This document shows positions 1-10,126 of a stretch of 64,000 nucleotides of DNA, in pieces. The stretch covers positions 1 to 64,000 of the forward strand of contig JBAKBP010007422.1 in NCBI GenBank assembly GCA_037953745.1. Reading direction: 5' to 3'. The position numbers were made by a program, and so were the translations under genes. The stretch is from Lithodes maja (taxonomy: Eukaryota; Arthropoda; Malacostraca; Decapoda; Lithodidae). Each line of letters opens with the position of its first letter. The first letter of the stretch is position 1. Below the pieces are notes generated by a model. The model searched no databases and was not told where the DNA came from. It saw only the letters and a list, made by a program, of their open reading frames with translations.

Positions 1-8
1 GTGGTGGG

Positions 9-16
9 TATATAAG
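9..16 (+). promoter_or_regulatory. TATA box of the Harbinger DNA-binding gene
   Basis: TATATAAG lies about 280 bases upstream of the proposed start codon at 289, followed by a C-rich repetitive leader. It is the only TATA-like element before the gene. Assignment by position and sequence only. Confidence 0.45.
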
Positions 17-77
17 GACAGCGGGAGTTACTGCCGTCATACCTCACACCACACCAAGACGACAAACACCATCCCTG

Positions 78-265
78 CTACTCTGCCACCCTGCCACCCT
101 GCCACCCTCCCTGCCACCCTGCCACCCTCCCTGCCACCCTGCCACCATCCCTGCCACCCTGCCACCCTGCCTGCCACCCTGCCTGCCACCCTGCCTGCCA
201 CCCTGCCTGCCACCCTGCCACCCTCTGCTGCCACCCTGCCACCCTCTGCTGCCACCCTCTGCACG
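78..265 (+). repeat. CCTGCCACC-type minisatellite in the 5' leader
   Basis: About 190 bases of imperfect 9-13 bp units built from CTGCCACC and CTGCCTGCCACC lie between the TATA box and the start codon. The repeat opens glycine/arginine- or tryptophan-rich reading frames on the minus strand that are artefacts of the repeat. Confidence 0.85.
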
Positions 266-288
266 CTGCCCTGTCCTGCCCTGTCACC

Positions 289-2350
289 ATGGCTACCAAG
301 GCTACCAAGAGAAGTCTGAAGAAGTCTTCAATCTCACCACCTGGCCCCACGCCTGCAACCTCGCCTGTCCCCTTGACGCCTGCAACCTCGCCTGTCCCCT
401 CGACCTCTGCAACCTCACCGCCTGTCCCCTCGACCTCTGCAACCTCACCGCCTGTCCCCTCGACCTCTGCAACCTCACCGCCTGTCCCCTCGTCGTCTGG
501 GTCTGGAACATCGCTGATTGACACCTCTGACGGTGAAGTGTTAATGAATATACCCGACGATGATGGAGAGGTGTTGGACGTTGAGGAAAGTGAGGAAAAC
601 CCCGACGAAGTTGACCAGGAAGAGGGACAGGATCAGCCAACACAACCAACAAAACGGCGCCGGAAGAGCACCAACATTATCCTGACGGAGGCGCAGGAGC
701 GTATGTTGGGAGACTGGCTGGAGCAGGATGTGCCTTATCTGTATGATAAGGGTGATAACCGCCACAAAGAGAAGGAGCACATTGACCATCTTTGGGCGGA
801 GAAGGCAGCCAGTCTGGACCCCCCCATCACCGCCTCGGAATTGTTAACATGGTTCACCTCTCTCCGCTCCAAGTTTGGCAGGCTCACCAAGGACAAGAGT
901 GGTGAGGGGGCCAAGAGGTTGACTGAGAGGGAGAAGTGGATACTCACCATCTTCCACTTCCTCAAGCCCCACATCGTGCGACAGAAGAAGCCCAGGAATC
1001 TGGGTATGCCTCAGGTACGTTTATATTTGCTTTTTTCTGAAATATTTTGTTTATGTGCCATTATTGTTGTAAAATTATCTTGTTAACTTAATTCTATAAT
1101 TACCTTAAATTTTTGTTAATGAAACACCTAATAACACACAGAAGTTTATTAATTTTATTTAAAGGTTACAAAGATGAATGGTTATGTTGATTGGTATTTA
1201 ACATTTCATAAATAATTAACATGTTACTAATTATACATTCATGTCTCAACAGTCTGCTGCCCAAGCTGCCGAACCTTCTCCTGTGTGTGGACCTCTGCCT
1301 GATGAACCCGCCGATGAGGAAGACCAAGCATCCGGCAGTCACGAGAACACCACCCCAGCCATCTCCACGCGGAGGGCGAAGCAGGGGAAGCCTCCTGCTG
1401 CTGTTCCTGCAGCCCAGGGATCTGGAACCCTGGAGCAAGTGAGTAGAGGAAATATTAGTGTTATAATAGCAACAATAACTTTCAACATATTGGCTTCCCA
1501 GAATACAACATAATTTTGTGTAATAATGTTTCTTGTGTTGTGTAAAGTGTAAGTCTTCTCTTTTTCCATCATGGAAACAATAACTTTGAAGAATACCACA
1601 TAATTTTATTTGCTAACGTTCGTAATTGGTTATTTATTGAAATATGTTTCGTGTGTTTAATGTTTCCTTGTTCCATTCCAGGTCCTTGCCACTGCGGAGC
1701 AGGTGCGGCAGAACCTGGCTGGGGTTGCTGGTTTGGTGGAGGACCCCGAACTCCAGTATTGGCGCTCCTCCATGGATGTCTTGGCAAAGGACTGTGTGGG
1801 GTTGCCGCACAAATTCAGAAATCCCTTTAAGAGTGAGCTCATGGCAGCCCTACAGAGGTTCAAGACTGCCTTTGAGGAGGGAGTCACCAGTGTTGGTCCG
1901 GACCTCATGCTGCATGCCATAAGAAATTATGGCATTCCGGCGCCACAACCTCAACCTCAACCACCTCCACCTCAAACAAGCGATACTGTTATGTACCAGG
2001 GGACTCCGACAAACACACTGTCTCAATCAGTGTTGCCAAAGCCTGCTCCTGCGTACGTGCTACCTCCACACCAGGTTGCAGCACTGCAATCGTTGCTGAT
2101 GCGGCCGCCCCCGTCGGCAACACCCCCTACCATATTCCACCCAGCTACTGCCTCCACACCAACGCACTTTGACCTCTCGCAGTTGAGCTCCCAGTTTGGG
2201 CTTGGGAACACAAGCTTCAACTTTGAAAACTTTCTGGCTGCATCCTCACCTGCACCTTCAAACCCAGCTACGCCGGCACCAAACATTGATCCCCAACAGA
2301 CCCTAGAGACCCCCAAGAAACAACTCAGCCTGGAGAGCCCAAAGATGTGA
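289..2350 (+). CDS. Harbinger MADF/Myb-like DNA-binding protein (three exons)
   Basis: Proposed exons are 289-1014, 1253-1438 and 1682-2350, giving about 526 aa. Donors are CAG|GTACGT at 1014/1015 and CAA|GTGAGT at 1438/1439; acceptors are CAACAG|TCT at 1252/1253 and TTCCAG|GTC at 1681/1682. All junctions are phase 0, which supports the model. Residues 1-70 are Ser/Thr/Pro-rich with a 10-residue repeat, 75-125 are acidic and end in a basic KRRRK stretch, and roughly 130-240 resemble a MADF/Myb-SANT-like helix domain (ILTEAQERMLGDWL, later EREKWILTIFHFLKPHI). Exon 3 has a helical segment (about 310-360) and a Pro/Gln-rich tail. In PIF/Harbinger elements this partner binds the subterminal DNA and brings the transposase to the nucleus; that role is family knowledge. 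No disabling mutation was seen. Confidence 0.75.
391..480 (+). repeat. 30-bp coding tandem repeat, three perfect units
   Basis: Three identical 30-bp units start at 391, 421 and 451, with shortened variants on both sides (from about 364 and to about 495). They encode PVPSTSATSP repeats in the disordered N-terminus of the DNA-binding protein. A unit length divisible by three allows copy number to vary without a frameshift. Confidence 0.9.
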
Positions 2351-2396
2351 TAATTTTAGCATATATTTTATAATGAAAGATGTATTAAAATTACAA

Positions 2397-2402
2397 AATA
2401 AA
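2397..2402 (+). terminator. Polyadenylation signal AATAAA
   Basis: AATAAA lies 47 bases after the TGA stop of the DNA-binding gene, followed by T/GT-rich sequence (GTGTGTGTTT around 2415). This fits a normal 3' end for the plus-strand Harbinger gene. Confidence 0.55.
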
Positions 2403-2862
2403 AATAGTGATGACGTGTGTGTTTATCATTCCAATTTTGTAGGTAAAGTATATATTAATAAGATGACAAATGAAATATATCCTGAAGGTAATAAAAAATA
2501 AAAGACTAATTGAAAAAAAAACATAACTGATAATATGGTTAACAATAAATATGAAAAATCAGGGAAAATAAAATAAAATAAACAGTACCAAAAAAATGAA
2601 ACATTGAAACAATTAACAACGTGATTGAAATATAACACTAAGATAAAGATAAAGTAAGCAGGGAACTATAAAAGTAGTTAAAGGGAAATTGAAACTATAC
2701 AATACAAAATATATGGAAAAACCTACAAACTTTACAAAACATCAAAAGTAACTTATAAAACTAAAATACTTGCCAAACTGGCAAAAAATCTATAACAAAT
2801 TTTTAAGATGAAACTGGAATATACAGAAAAATATAAAATAAACATTGAAAACCCTCACTCAC
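2403..2862. other. AT-rich spacer between the two convergent Harbinger genes
   Basis: Very A-rich on the plus strand and without a credible reading frame. It separates the 3' ends of the convergent genes. I see no further gene or repeat in it. Confidence 0.7.
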
Positions 2863-4210
2863 CTAAATACGGTCATCCTGCCAACCCACAGATCCTTGAG
2901 GGGAAGAGAAGTATGTCTTGAGGTAGTCCCGTTGCTCCTTGGCAAGCCTGGTTGCAGTGTTGCGGGACCCAGGGGGCATGTTTCTTCCTACAGGTGGGTC
3001 AGTCCTCCAGAGGCCAGGTATGAGTTCGTGGGTGTCTGGGTCCTCGTGATCTACCTCTGCTCGGGGTGGGTTTCGTCCTCGTAGGATGTTGTGCAAAATG
3101 CAGGAGGCCAACACAACAACCTCTGCACGCTCAGGTTTTATAGATATGGGAGTGTGCAAAACCCGGAAGCGGTTAGCAAGAATGCCAAAGGCGTTCTCTA
3201 CCACCCGGCGGCCCCTGCTGAGTCTGTAGTTGTAGATCCGTTCAGGTTTCGAGAGGAATCGTTGGGGGTAGGGCTTCATCATGTAGGGGCGCAGAGGGAA
3301 TGCATCATCCCCTACCAAGAAGTAGTCCGTGGGTGGTCCATTGTCATCGGTAGAGATGACCTCGGGGGGGGGGCAGTTTGGCAGTCTGTGTTTCAAGCAA
3401 CTTACACAGAGGGGTTTGTGCAAAGCCACCACCATCAGACTCTGATCCTATGGCCCCAACGTCGACGTAGATGAATTTGTAGTTGGAGTCAACAATTGCC
3501 AACAGGACAATGGAAAAAAACTTCTTGTAGTTGAAGTAATATGTGCCACCAAAGGAGGGGTTGCGGATCCGTATGTGTTTGCCATCAATGGCTCCCACAC
3601 AATGCGGCAGGTTCCATCGTTCCTCAAAGCCGCTGGCAACCTCCTTCCATTCATCAGGCGATTGTGGCGTTTTGAGCTCCTGATCTCCGTAGACAGAGAT
3701 GATGGCCTGGCATGTGTCTGGAACAATTTGGCTGATGGTGTTGTGGGCAACACGAAAGTTGTATTGCAGGCTCTTATACGAATCACCCGTAGCGAGGAAA
3801 CGTAGGGTGATGGCCACCCGCAGCCCAGGAGCAATGGGTTTTCGCCAGAACGTAGGTTTCCTTTGAATGATGGGCGTGACACGTTCCACAATCTCATCAA
3901 ATAGTTGTTTGTCTACCCGGGTGAAGTTCTTGTAGAGTAGTGGACATTCTCTGGCCAACTCTTGCATGAGGTTCTCATAATGGCCTTGTTCAAGCCTCCG
4001 TTGTAGATATGGCCACACCCACACTGTCCTCTTGGTCCTTTTCTTCTTTTGTTCCTCTTGATGGATGGAGTTTGCTATTGCAAGTAGTTTTAAGACATCT
4101 ATGTAGGCAATGATGCATTGTATGAGCCGCGTGTTATGCCTAATCTCCGGTTTGATTAAGGAGTTCACATATTTGAACTCCTCCAGGATGAATTCCGTTA
4201 TGTTGTTCAT
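2863..4210 (-). pseudogene. HARBI1-like DDE transposase, frameshifted in a G10 run
   Basis: Two overlapping minus-strand frames (4210 down to about 3375, then about 3370 down to 2863) together cover a DDE_Tnp_4 / HARBI1-type nuclease of about 450 aa. Visible motifs: an N-terminal helical region with VTPIIQRKPTFWRKPI; first Asp in HCVGAIDGKHIRI; second Asp in FIYVDVGAIGSESDGG; Glu in GRRVVENAFGILANRF, followed by LASCILHNIL. The frames part company at a homopolymer of ten G (plus strand 3364-3373), so one base of length variation breaks the gene. It could be a sequencing or assembly slip, or a real mutation. Everything else looks intact. The product would cut and rejoin element ends at TWA sites with its plus-strand partner (family knowledge). 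Confidence 0.85.
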
Positions 4211-4687
4211 GGTGCAGAGGAATGAGTGGGAATGGGAAAGGTGTGGCCATTCATGCCCTTTTGTACTTCCCAGATAGCAACCCCGACAGACGTGGTTGAC
4301 AAAGACTGTCTTTGTCTGTGTTTGGTCAGACGGGGTGTGCCTACGATTGGCCGGAACCGGTCCAGGTACGACCTAACAAATCCCACGCCGTGCGGCCTCA
4401 GCTACGCCGGTCGTGTGGGGGTGTGGCATGGGCGTGGCCTGTTTTCCAGCAAATCGGGCAGCCCATTAGGTTGAACGGGGCTATGCCTACGCACGGCGCA
4501 AACACGTACGTAGTTCACTACGCCTCCATTACGTCTGACGTAACACTGGCCCCGTTACGCTACGTCTGTCGGGAAGTGCAATAGACGTAGAAGAACGGGC
4601 GTTCATCGGCAAAAACTACTCGCGTCTTTGCGATACGCCGGACGGGAGCTGACGGGAGCAATATACGTGAATGTGTGACCCCACCAT
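4211..4687. other. Right non-coding arm of the Harbinger element
   Basis: Between the transposase start and the presumed right end. GC-rich with several TACGT-containing motifs (for example around 4503-4512, 4560 and 4585), which may be subterminal binding sites, but I cannot show this. No credible ORF. Confidence 0.4.
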
Positions 4688-4771
4688 TAGTTGGAATTAT
4701 GCAAGGCTGGTACATGTCATATTTGTAACAAACTATGTGGTACCAACTCTGTAAATTGCTAACTGAATAAA

Positions 4772-4772
<1 letters not shown>

Positions 4773-4813
<41 letters not shown>

Positions 4814-4825
4814 CATTATTATTAT
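4773..4825. repeat. (TTA)n microsatellite
   Basis: About 17 TTA/ATT units with one ATC interruption near 4813. It gives a poly-Asn frame on the minus strand that is not a gene. Confidence 0.95.
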
Positions 4826-5154
4826 GCTGTTCTCTCATTGGCTGGCCGCTGTGACGTCATCAGTAGCCCTCTCTGCTTCGTTAAGGTAGGTTCTTTTCAT
4901 GCTGGGATGGGCTTGTAGATCTTTGGCTTGTATATTTATATTGGGGGATAACTATTTTATAAGTATAGCTTCTAGGATAAGCAATCTTCTTTGATCTTGA
5001 TTAATTGCTAGGATTTCTGTGTTTTCAACCAAGATCTCTCTCTTCAAGGTTGCATGGTGTGCGTCTCCATGGTGGTTTTAGGGGCTCCTGAAGATAGATG
5101 GTAAGACAAACAACATGACAACTTCATGGTTGTCATGCCAATATAGGTAGAAGG
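4826..5154. other. Unassigned spacer
   Basis: Includes a TGACGTCA-type motif near 4852 and otherwise ordinary sequence. I see no gene or repeat here. Confidence 0.4.
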
Positions 5155-5817
5155 TTGGGTTGTGCAGTCCCCAAACTTAAAGGTGTACCTATAGAGAATG
5201 TCAGCTCATTGAAGTATCTGGGCACTGTGTTGAGTAAAGATGGAAGTATGGATGAAGAAGTGCAGGAGAGGGTGCAACAGGGGAAGAGGTTTGTAGGAAC
5301 GCTGAAAGCAGTAACAAGAAATAGGGTTGTTAACATGGAAGTAAAGAAGTCTTTGCATGACAGTGTAGTAATCCCGACATTGACTTACGGGAGCGAAGCA
5401 TGGACGTTGGTGAAGAGACTCAAACCAAGAGTGAGAGGGGTGGAAATGAGTTACTTGAGAAGTGCATGTGGAGTTACATGGAGGGATAGACAGACCAATG
5501 AGGAAGTACGAGAGCAGTGTGGTGTGAATGCAGATGTGCTGGAAAGTGTGAAAAGGAACACATTGAGATGGTTCGGCCATGTGGAACGTATAGGAAGCGA
5601 GAGAATGACTAAGAGAGTGTACGAGAGTGAGGTGGAAGGACAGAGAGGGACAGGTAGACCGAGAGAGAAGTGGAAGGATGGAGTTAAGAAGTATATGCGT
5701 GAAAGCGGTGCTGGAGGAGCGACTGGGGACAGAGGTACATGGGGGTGTTTCGTCTGTGGCCACCCCTTTGGAGATTACGGCGTCCGGCAACAGATAGATA
5801 GACAGACTATTATATGA
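5155..5817 (+). pseudogene. C-terminal fragment of a non-LTR reverse transcriptase (NL-5)
   Basis: A 220-codon frame carries the region downstream of the RT core found in many arthropod non-LTR polyproteins: SLKYLGTVLSKDGSMDEEV, then VIPTLTYGSEAWTLVK, YLRSACGVTWRDRQTNEEV, LRWFGHVERIGSERMTKRV and GTGRPREKWKDGVKKYM. The catalytic RT fingers and palm are absent, so this is a 5'-truncated insertion. The 3' end runs into ATAGATAGACAGAC, a short-repeat tail instead of poly(A). The clade (RTE-like versus CR1/L2-like) cannot be settled from this fragment. Confidence 0.75.
5796..5809 (+). repeat. (GATA/GACA)n 3' tail of NL-5
   Basis: Short AGATAGATAGACAGAC tail directly after the coding fragment. It is the same type of tail as that of the neighbouring copy at 6816-6832, which supports assignment of both to related elements. 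Confidence 0.6.
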
Positions 5818-6035
5818 CATGAGATGTTTGAAGATCATTGTCTGTCCGCCTGGTATTACTCTTCAGTAGAACATTAACCCCTTCTGTACCGGCGACATCT
5901 TTTAAAGTTTATTCTAGCTATACTGTATTTAGACAGTTTTGTGCAGTTTAAAAAGGGCCTCCAGCAATAAACAAACTTCAAACTATCTCAATTAACCCTT
6001 TTTACTACCATAGATCCTTCCTAAACTGCACAAAA

Positions 6036-6443
6036 TTGTCTCAATATAGCTACATGGCTGAGACATGGGCTCTGAAGAAAAAGGAGAAAAGAGGGCTGGA
6101 TGTGATGAAGATGAGCTGCTTGAGGAGTATGTGTGGAGTTACTCGTAGAGACAGATTGAGGAATGAAGAGATACGTAGGAGAGTGGGGCAGCAGGAACAT
6201 TTGTCAGCCAGAGTGGACAGAAGGGTGCTGAGCTGGTATGGTCATGTTGAACGAATGGGAGATGAAAGGCTTACAAAGAGAATATGTGAGTCAGGTACAA
6301 GGGGAGATAGAAGGGCAGGAAGACCCCCATTGAGATGGAGAGACTGTGTAAGAAAGGCTTTGGATGATAGAGGAATGACTATAGATCAGGCAGGGGAAGA
6401 GGTGGTGGACAGGAGTGAATGGAGAATGCTTGTGAATAGTTGA
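6036..6443 (+). pseudogene. Second non-LTR RT C-terminal fragment (NL-6)
   Basis: Same domain as the copy at 5155-5817 but from a diverged relative: AETWALKKKEKRGLDVMKM, MSCLRSMCGVTRRDRLRNEEI, VLSWYGHVERMGDERLTKRI, GRPPLRWRDCVRKAL. The first residues come from the MITE flank; element sequence probably starts near 6054. The frame ends at 6443, and a 3' UTR of about 370 bp leads to a (GATA)n tail. 5'-truncated and not functional. Confidence 0.75.
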
Positions 6444-6815
6444 GTGAACACGTGGTCATTTGGAGTAAGGGGTCGGGCGCAAGTTCGACTAGATAATAGT
6501 CCATCAGGCGCCTGGCCCGGGGGGACGATTAATATGAAGGGTGTGCCTGGAAATGTGGTGGGAGGGCTTGTGGCTTTGGCTCCGCTGCATGTCTGCCTGC
6601 CGAGATCGGAACCTCTCCGGGTGGTCAGGGGCCGGGGGAGTGCTGGAGCGACCTTGGTAACCCTGGTCTCTGGGTCTTCTGGGTGACCTGGATGTGTGTG
6701 AGTTTGTGTTTTTTATCTGTGTTTATTTTTTGTTTTATGTTGTTTTTGTGTTTTCCCTGTTCTTGCTCTGTCTTGAGTCGGCTACCCCCAAAATGGGGAT
6801 TGGGCCTGAGCATAT

Positions 6816-6832
6816 AGATAGATAGATAGAAA
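6816..6832 (+). repeat. (GATA)n 3' tail of NL-6
   Basis: ATAGATAGATAGATAGA marks the 3' end of the truncated non-LTR copy. The host MITE resumes at about 6833. Confidence 0.8.
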
Positions 6833-6865
6833 ATTAAATAATGTCGCCGGTACAGAAGGGGTTAA

Positions 6866-7188
6866 AGGTCTTCATGTTCTGATAGTAAATAATTAAATAA
6901 TTAAAGAGTTGCGTTGAATAGTTGTGTGGAGTGGTTTGAAGCTAATGGGGTGAAACGTTTTATACTGGCCAATATAATGGGGTGAAATGTCTTAATTTAC
7001 GTGAGAAGGTTTGTGAGCGTCATAGAGTTGTGGGGGGTGGCTTGAAACTATTGGGGTATAACGCTTTATACTGGACATAGTCATGGAATGAAGCGTCTCA
7101 TACTCGCCAAATAATGGGGTGAAACATCTAAGCTTACGTGAGAATGTTAGTGAGCTTGAGAGATTTGTGTGGGGTGGCAGTAATGGCG
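6866..7188. repeat. Diverged tandem repeat of about 110-135 bp
   Basis: The motif TTGTGTGG.GTGG(C/T)TTGAA...ATGGGGTGAAACG recurs at about 6919, 7028 and 7163 with ACGTGAGAA segments between. Roughly two and a half diverged units; no coding capacity. Confidence 0.5.
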
Positions 7189-7262
7189 TTAACCCTTTCA
7201 GTACCGGTGACGTCTTTTTCCCGTTATTCTATCTATATTTAGACGATATTGTAACGTTCAAG
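7189..7262. mobile_element. End fragment of a TTAA MITE related to the one at 5874
   Basis: TTAA at 7189-7192 is followed by CCCTTTCAGTACCGGTGACG and by an A/T-rich segment with TATATTTAGAC, which matches the left arm of the 5874-6865 MITE. No right end was found before the foldback that follows, so it is a fragment or half-element. Confidence 0.5.
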
Positions 7263-7274
7263 GGGAGATGAGCC

Positions 7275-7962
7275 GTTTTTCTGGTTCCTTTTCTTCCTCG
7301 TGCTTATCCCCATTAGTTTTGAGATTTTAAGACGTTTGTCCCATTATCTTGTCGATTTTAAGACCTTTCACCCCATATTTTTGTCAATCTTAAGACCTTT
7401 AGTGCCCTTTAGGTGTCGATTTTTTTTCCTGGCGAGCGATAGCGAGCCTGTAATTGTGGAGGAACCGGCCTTCGGCCGTGACATTTTTCTACCGAAAAAT
7501 TTACAAATTAATCTCGTAGGGCGATCTAATGGATGTTTTTTTTTAAGTTTGATGGAGGTCTTGGGGGGAAACTAAAAATTATATGAATATATTAATAAAT
7601 AGACCCCCCCAAAATAGTCACTACCCCCTTAAGAAGGATCTGGGGTAGAAAAAAAGTGCTTAAGGGGAGGTTTTTAGTTGATTCTCTACATTTCCATCAA
7701 GCTTAACATTACTCCCCCTAAATCCCCTTTCAAGATATATTTGTACATTTTTCGGTAGAAAAATTTCCCGGCCGAAGGCCGGTTCCCCTTAAATTACAGG
7801 CTCGCTATCGCTCGCCAGGAAAAAATCGACACCTAAATGACACGAATGGTCTTAAAATTGACATAAATGGGGCGAGGGTTCTTGAAATCGCCAAACTAAT
7901 GGGGCGAACATCTTAAAATGTCAAAAGCAATGGGGCTAAATATGAGGGACAAAGGGGTCCAG
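7275..7962. mobile_element. Large foldback element (inverted repeat of about 230 bp)
   Basis: The left arm (about 7275-7510) and right arm (about 7742-7962) are reverse complements at an estimated 80-90% identity. They share CTGGCGAGCGATAGCGAGCC, the palindrome CCGGCCTTCGGCCG and TTTTTCTACCGAAAAAT. The outer part of each arm holds three copies of a roughly 30-bp motif around GATTTTAAGACCTTTC.CCCCAT. The 230-bp centre is AT-rich and non-coding. The transcript would form a long hairpin. Family and target duplication are undetermined. Confidence 0.7.
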
Positions 7963-7984
7963 AAAAAAATCCTCCAGGTGAAAA

Positions 7985-8270
7985 TCTGCCCTTAATGAGA
8001 TAGTTGGAAGCCTGTTGATTGTTGGAGGCCCTTGTTAAACTGGATAAACTCTGCCCTTAATGAGATAGTTGGAAGCCTGTTGATTGTTGGAGGCCCTTGT
8101 TAAACTGGATAACATCTGCCCTTAATGAGATAGTTGGAAGCCTGTTGATTGCTGGAGGCCCTTGTTAAACTGGATAACATCTGCCCTTAATGAGATAGTT
8201 GGAAGCCTGTTGATTGTTGGAGGCCCTTGTTAAACTGGATAACATCTGCCCTTAATGAGATAGTTGGAAG
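7985..8270. repeat. 65-bp tandem repeat, 4.4 copies, cut by the Gyp-1 LTR
   Basis: Units start at 7985, 8050, 8115, 8180 and 8245, an exact 65-bp period with only a few substitutions. The fifth unit stops after 26 bases at the Gyp-1 LTR (8271). The rest of the unit is not present on the far side of Gyp-1 at 17868. Confidence 0.95.
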
Positions 8271-10126
8271 TGTTACGACCGGGCACTCGGGTACACTAGG
8301 GCTCTTACACAGGACTCGAGTATGGCTCGCTGCCACAACGGAAACACACGATCCCAACCCCAGAGTACTGCCAGCCGAACAAAAAACGCCACTACCCTCC
8401 AGAGTTCTATCTGCTATAACGGGGTATACAAGAACTCGGTACTAGCGTTTCACACAACAGACTAATAGCAAGACGGGAGTTATCTAGTCTGGTCAACAAT
8501 CAAACAAAGAAGAAAGTACTACAACACTAAAGAATAGTGTTGGCCGAAGCCGAAGTAATCCACCCTTGAACTAAGAACTTAAGAAGTCCTCCACCCTCTA
8601 CTTCGGATCGGCACTATTACGTTACGTTAAACAATAGTCCTCGAGCATCAAGCAAGGAATCTTCTGATAAGTTAGATGCTTCTCGAATACTCATAAGAAG
8701 TAAGTATCGGATTTTGAACAGCAATTTAATGAATAACTCACTGGTAATTAAAGGCTTTAAATTGACATAAGAAGAATTATAAGAATAAGCAATAGGATAT
8801 GGCAAACATTAAGAAGAAGTACTCCGACAATGCACTGGCAATAGCCTACTAAGATTGTGCTCGTGGGCCACTAATCTCTGAAGTAGCTAAGCGTGCCACA
8901 CATGAAATCAATAGTGCAGAAACAATAATATACATAAGGAGAAGCTTCAATACTATGCTGTATCTGCTGGTCGAGCAAAGTCTAGCTGGGATATCTAAGG
9001 TTAAGAGACAATGGCTGAGCAAGCGGCTCGTAGCCTAGCGAGGTCCTTAAGACTGTGCGGCCAAATTACGGTAATTGACGGGATGCTCTCTTGAGAGATC
9101 CAGATCACTAGTATCTGGTTCTCTCCTGGCGATCCTCTCAAAGTCAAGCAAATGAGATAGCACAGTGTTGGGTGGCACAGGCAAAAGCCCTCACTCGCAA
9201 CACAGTGCTAAACTCCCACGGTACACAGTCAGAAAGACCACCTAGGCGTTCCACGTCTCCGTTGCAATTGTACTGGTTCAACCGCAACCTAGTACTCATA
9301 GGAAATCACAACTCAGAAACCCTATCCCAGTCTAGCATTGCCTAAACCAGCAGAAAACAGGAACATGAATAATCGCACACAGGGAAATGCATATACGAGT
9401 GCAACAAACATCAATCAATCCTATTCTAGTTAACCCTTCCAAAAATAGGCTATCTAACAGGCACTTATCTCGTGAGAACTCAAGCGATAATACTTTGGCT
9501 GACTAAATCTGCACCAAAGGGGTCATGGAGGTTAAACAGGGACGAGAAGAGAAGAAGATAGGCTGTTCAGAGAGTAGAGAAAGTTCACATCAGTCGGAAG
9601 AATATGGATAGTTGCAAGGGATATGAGAAGTCGCTTTGCCTGATGAGTTCTGAAGAATGGTGGCCAGAACCTCTCTTTTTATACTCGGCCCTCTAGCGGC
9701 ATATCTCAAACTACTTAAGGACCGCCCACTGGCAATCATGACGTCATATTCTCTCTCAATCTGGGATCGACAAAGAACTTCCCACGCGCTGAAAGGGAGG
9801 AAGGGAGGAGGGAGGAGGGAATTAGGCCTATCTGCCCGCGTGGCGCACTCACTGGTCCCCGTTACGTAATATCTCTCTCTCTCTCCTCTCATCATTACAT
9901 ATAAGTCCCACACACAATACTTATAACTAATGATATAAAATAGAACTCGTTGACTCAGATGAAAACAAAATACATATTTATAATACTTATAGTACAACGG
10001 CTCACATAAACTAAGTTAGGAAACTCTACACAGACTACAGCCAAAGTTCCTGCCCTGACGATCCTAGCGAGAGTGGGGCCTGACTGGGCGTTCTGTACAG
10101 CATGCTCATACTCGACATGCGTCACA
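8271..10126 (-). repeat. Gyp-1 3' LTR
   Basis: 1856 bp, nearly identical to 16012-17867. Contains promoter-like motifs on the element strand and no conserved ORF; short open frames in it repeat in every LTR only because the LTRs are copies. The length is long for a gypsy LTR. Confidence 0.95.
9677..9746 (-). promoter_or_regulatory. LTR core promoter: CRE palindrome plus TATA box
   Basis: On the element strand a TGACGTCA (CRE/ATF-type palindrome, 9739-9746) lies about 55 bases upstream of TATAAAAAG (9677-9685). The pair is kept in all four LTRs of Gyp-1 and Gyp-3 (for example TGACGTCA at 56443-56450). Spacing and order suit an RNA polymerase II promoter that starts transcription roughly 470 bases into the LTR. 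Function is inferred. Confidence 0.5.

Larger units (their letters stand above)
1..4687. mobile_element. PIF/Harbinger DNA transposon, left end outside the window
   Basis: Two convergent genes, a MADF/Myb-like DNA-binding protein (+) and a HARBI1-like DDE transposase (-), form the standard two-gene PIF/Harbinger arrangement, in which both proteins are needed for transposition. The left terminus is not visible because the first promoter lies at base 9. The right terminus is not proven. A possible end lies near 4675-4687, just before a TTA that would suit the 3-bp TWA target duplication of this superfamily, but the matching left end cannot be checked. The gene pair is well supported; the boundaries are not. 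Confidence 0.8.
5874..6865. mobile_element. TTAA-flanked MITE (piggyBac-like), carrying a non-LTR insertion
   Basis: TTAA at 5874-5877 and 6862-6865 bracket perfect inverted termini of at least 20 bp (CCCCTTCTGTACCGGCGACA at the left). A second inverted pair lies inside: 5912-5958 is the reverse complement of about 6015-6053. The MITE is therefore a foldback of about 200 bp, enlarged by a non-LTR fragment that occupies about 6054-6832. TTAA duplications with CCC-starting ends are typical of piggyBac-type elements. No transposase is encoded. Confidence 0.8.

Noticed and set aside
37..652. Minus-strand frames rich in Gly/Arg/Val/Trp
   Set aside because: They are the complement of the CCTGCCACC minisatellite and of the 30-bp coding repeat; no domain.
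5155..5817. Host protein-coding gene
   Set aside because: The motifs belong to the C-terminus of a non-LTR retrotransposon and the fragment ends in a GATA-type tail.
7985..8270. Possible CRISPR-like array
   Set aside because: Units are contiguous 65-bp tandem repeats without variable spacers, in a eukaryotic transposon context.
9590..9997. 135-codon minus frame and 70-codon plus frame in the LTRs (also at 17331, 56288 and 62988)
   Set aside because: They recur only because LTRs are copies, they cover the promoter region, and their sequence and length shift between LTR sub-lineages.
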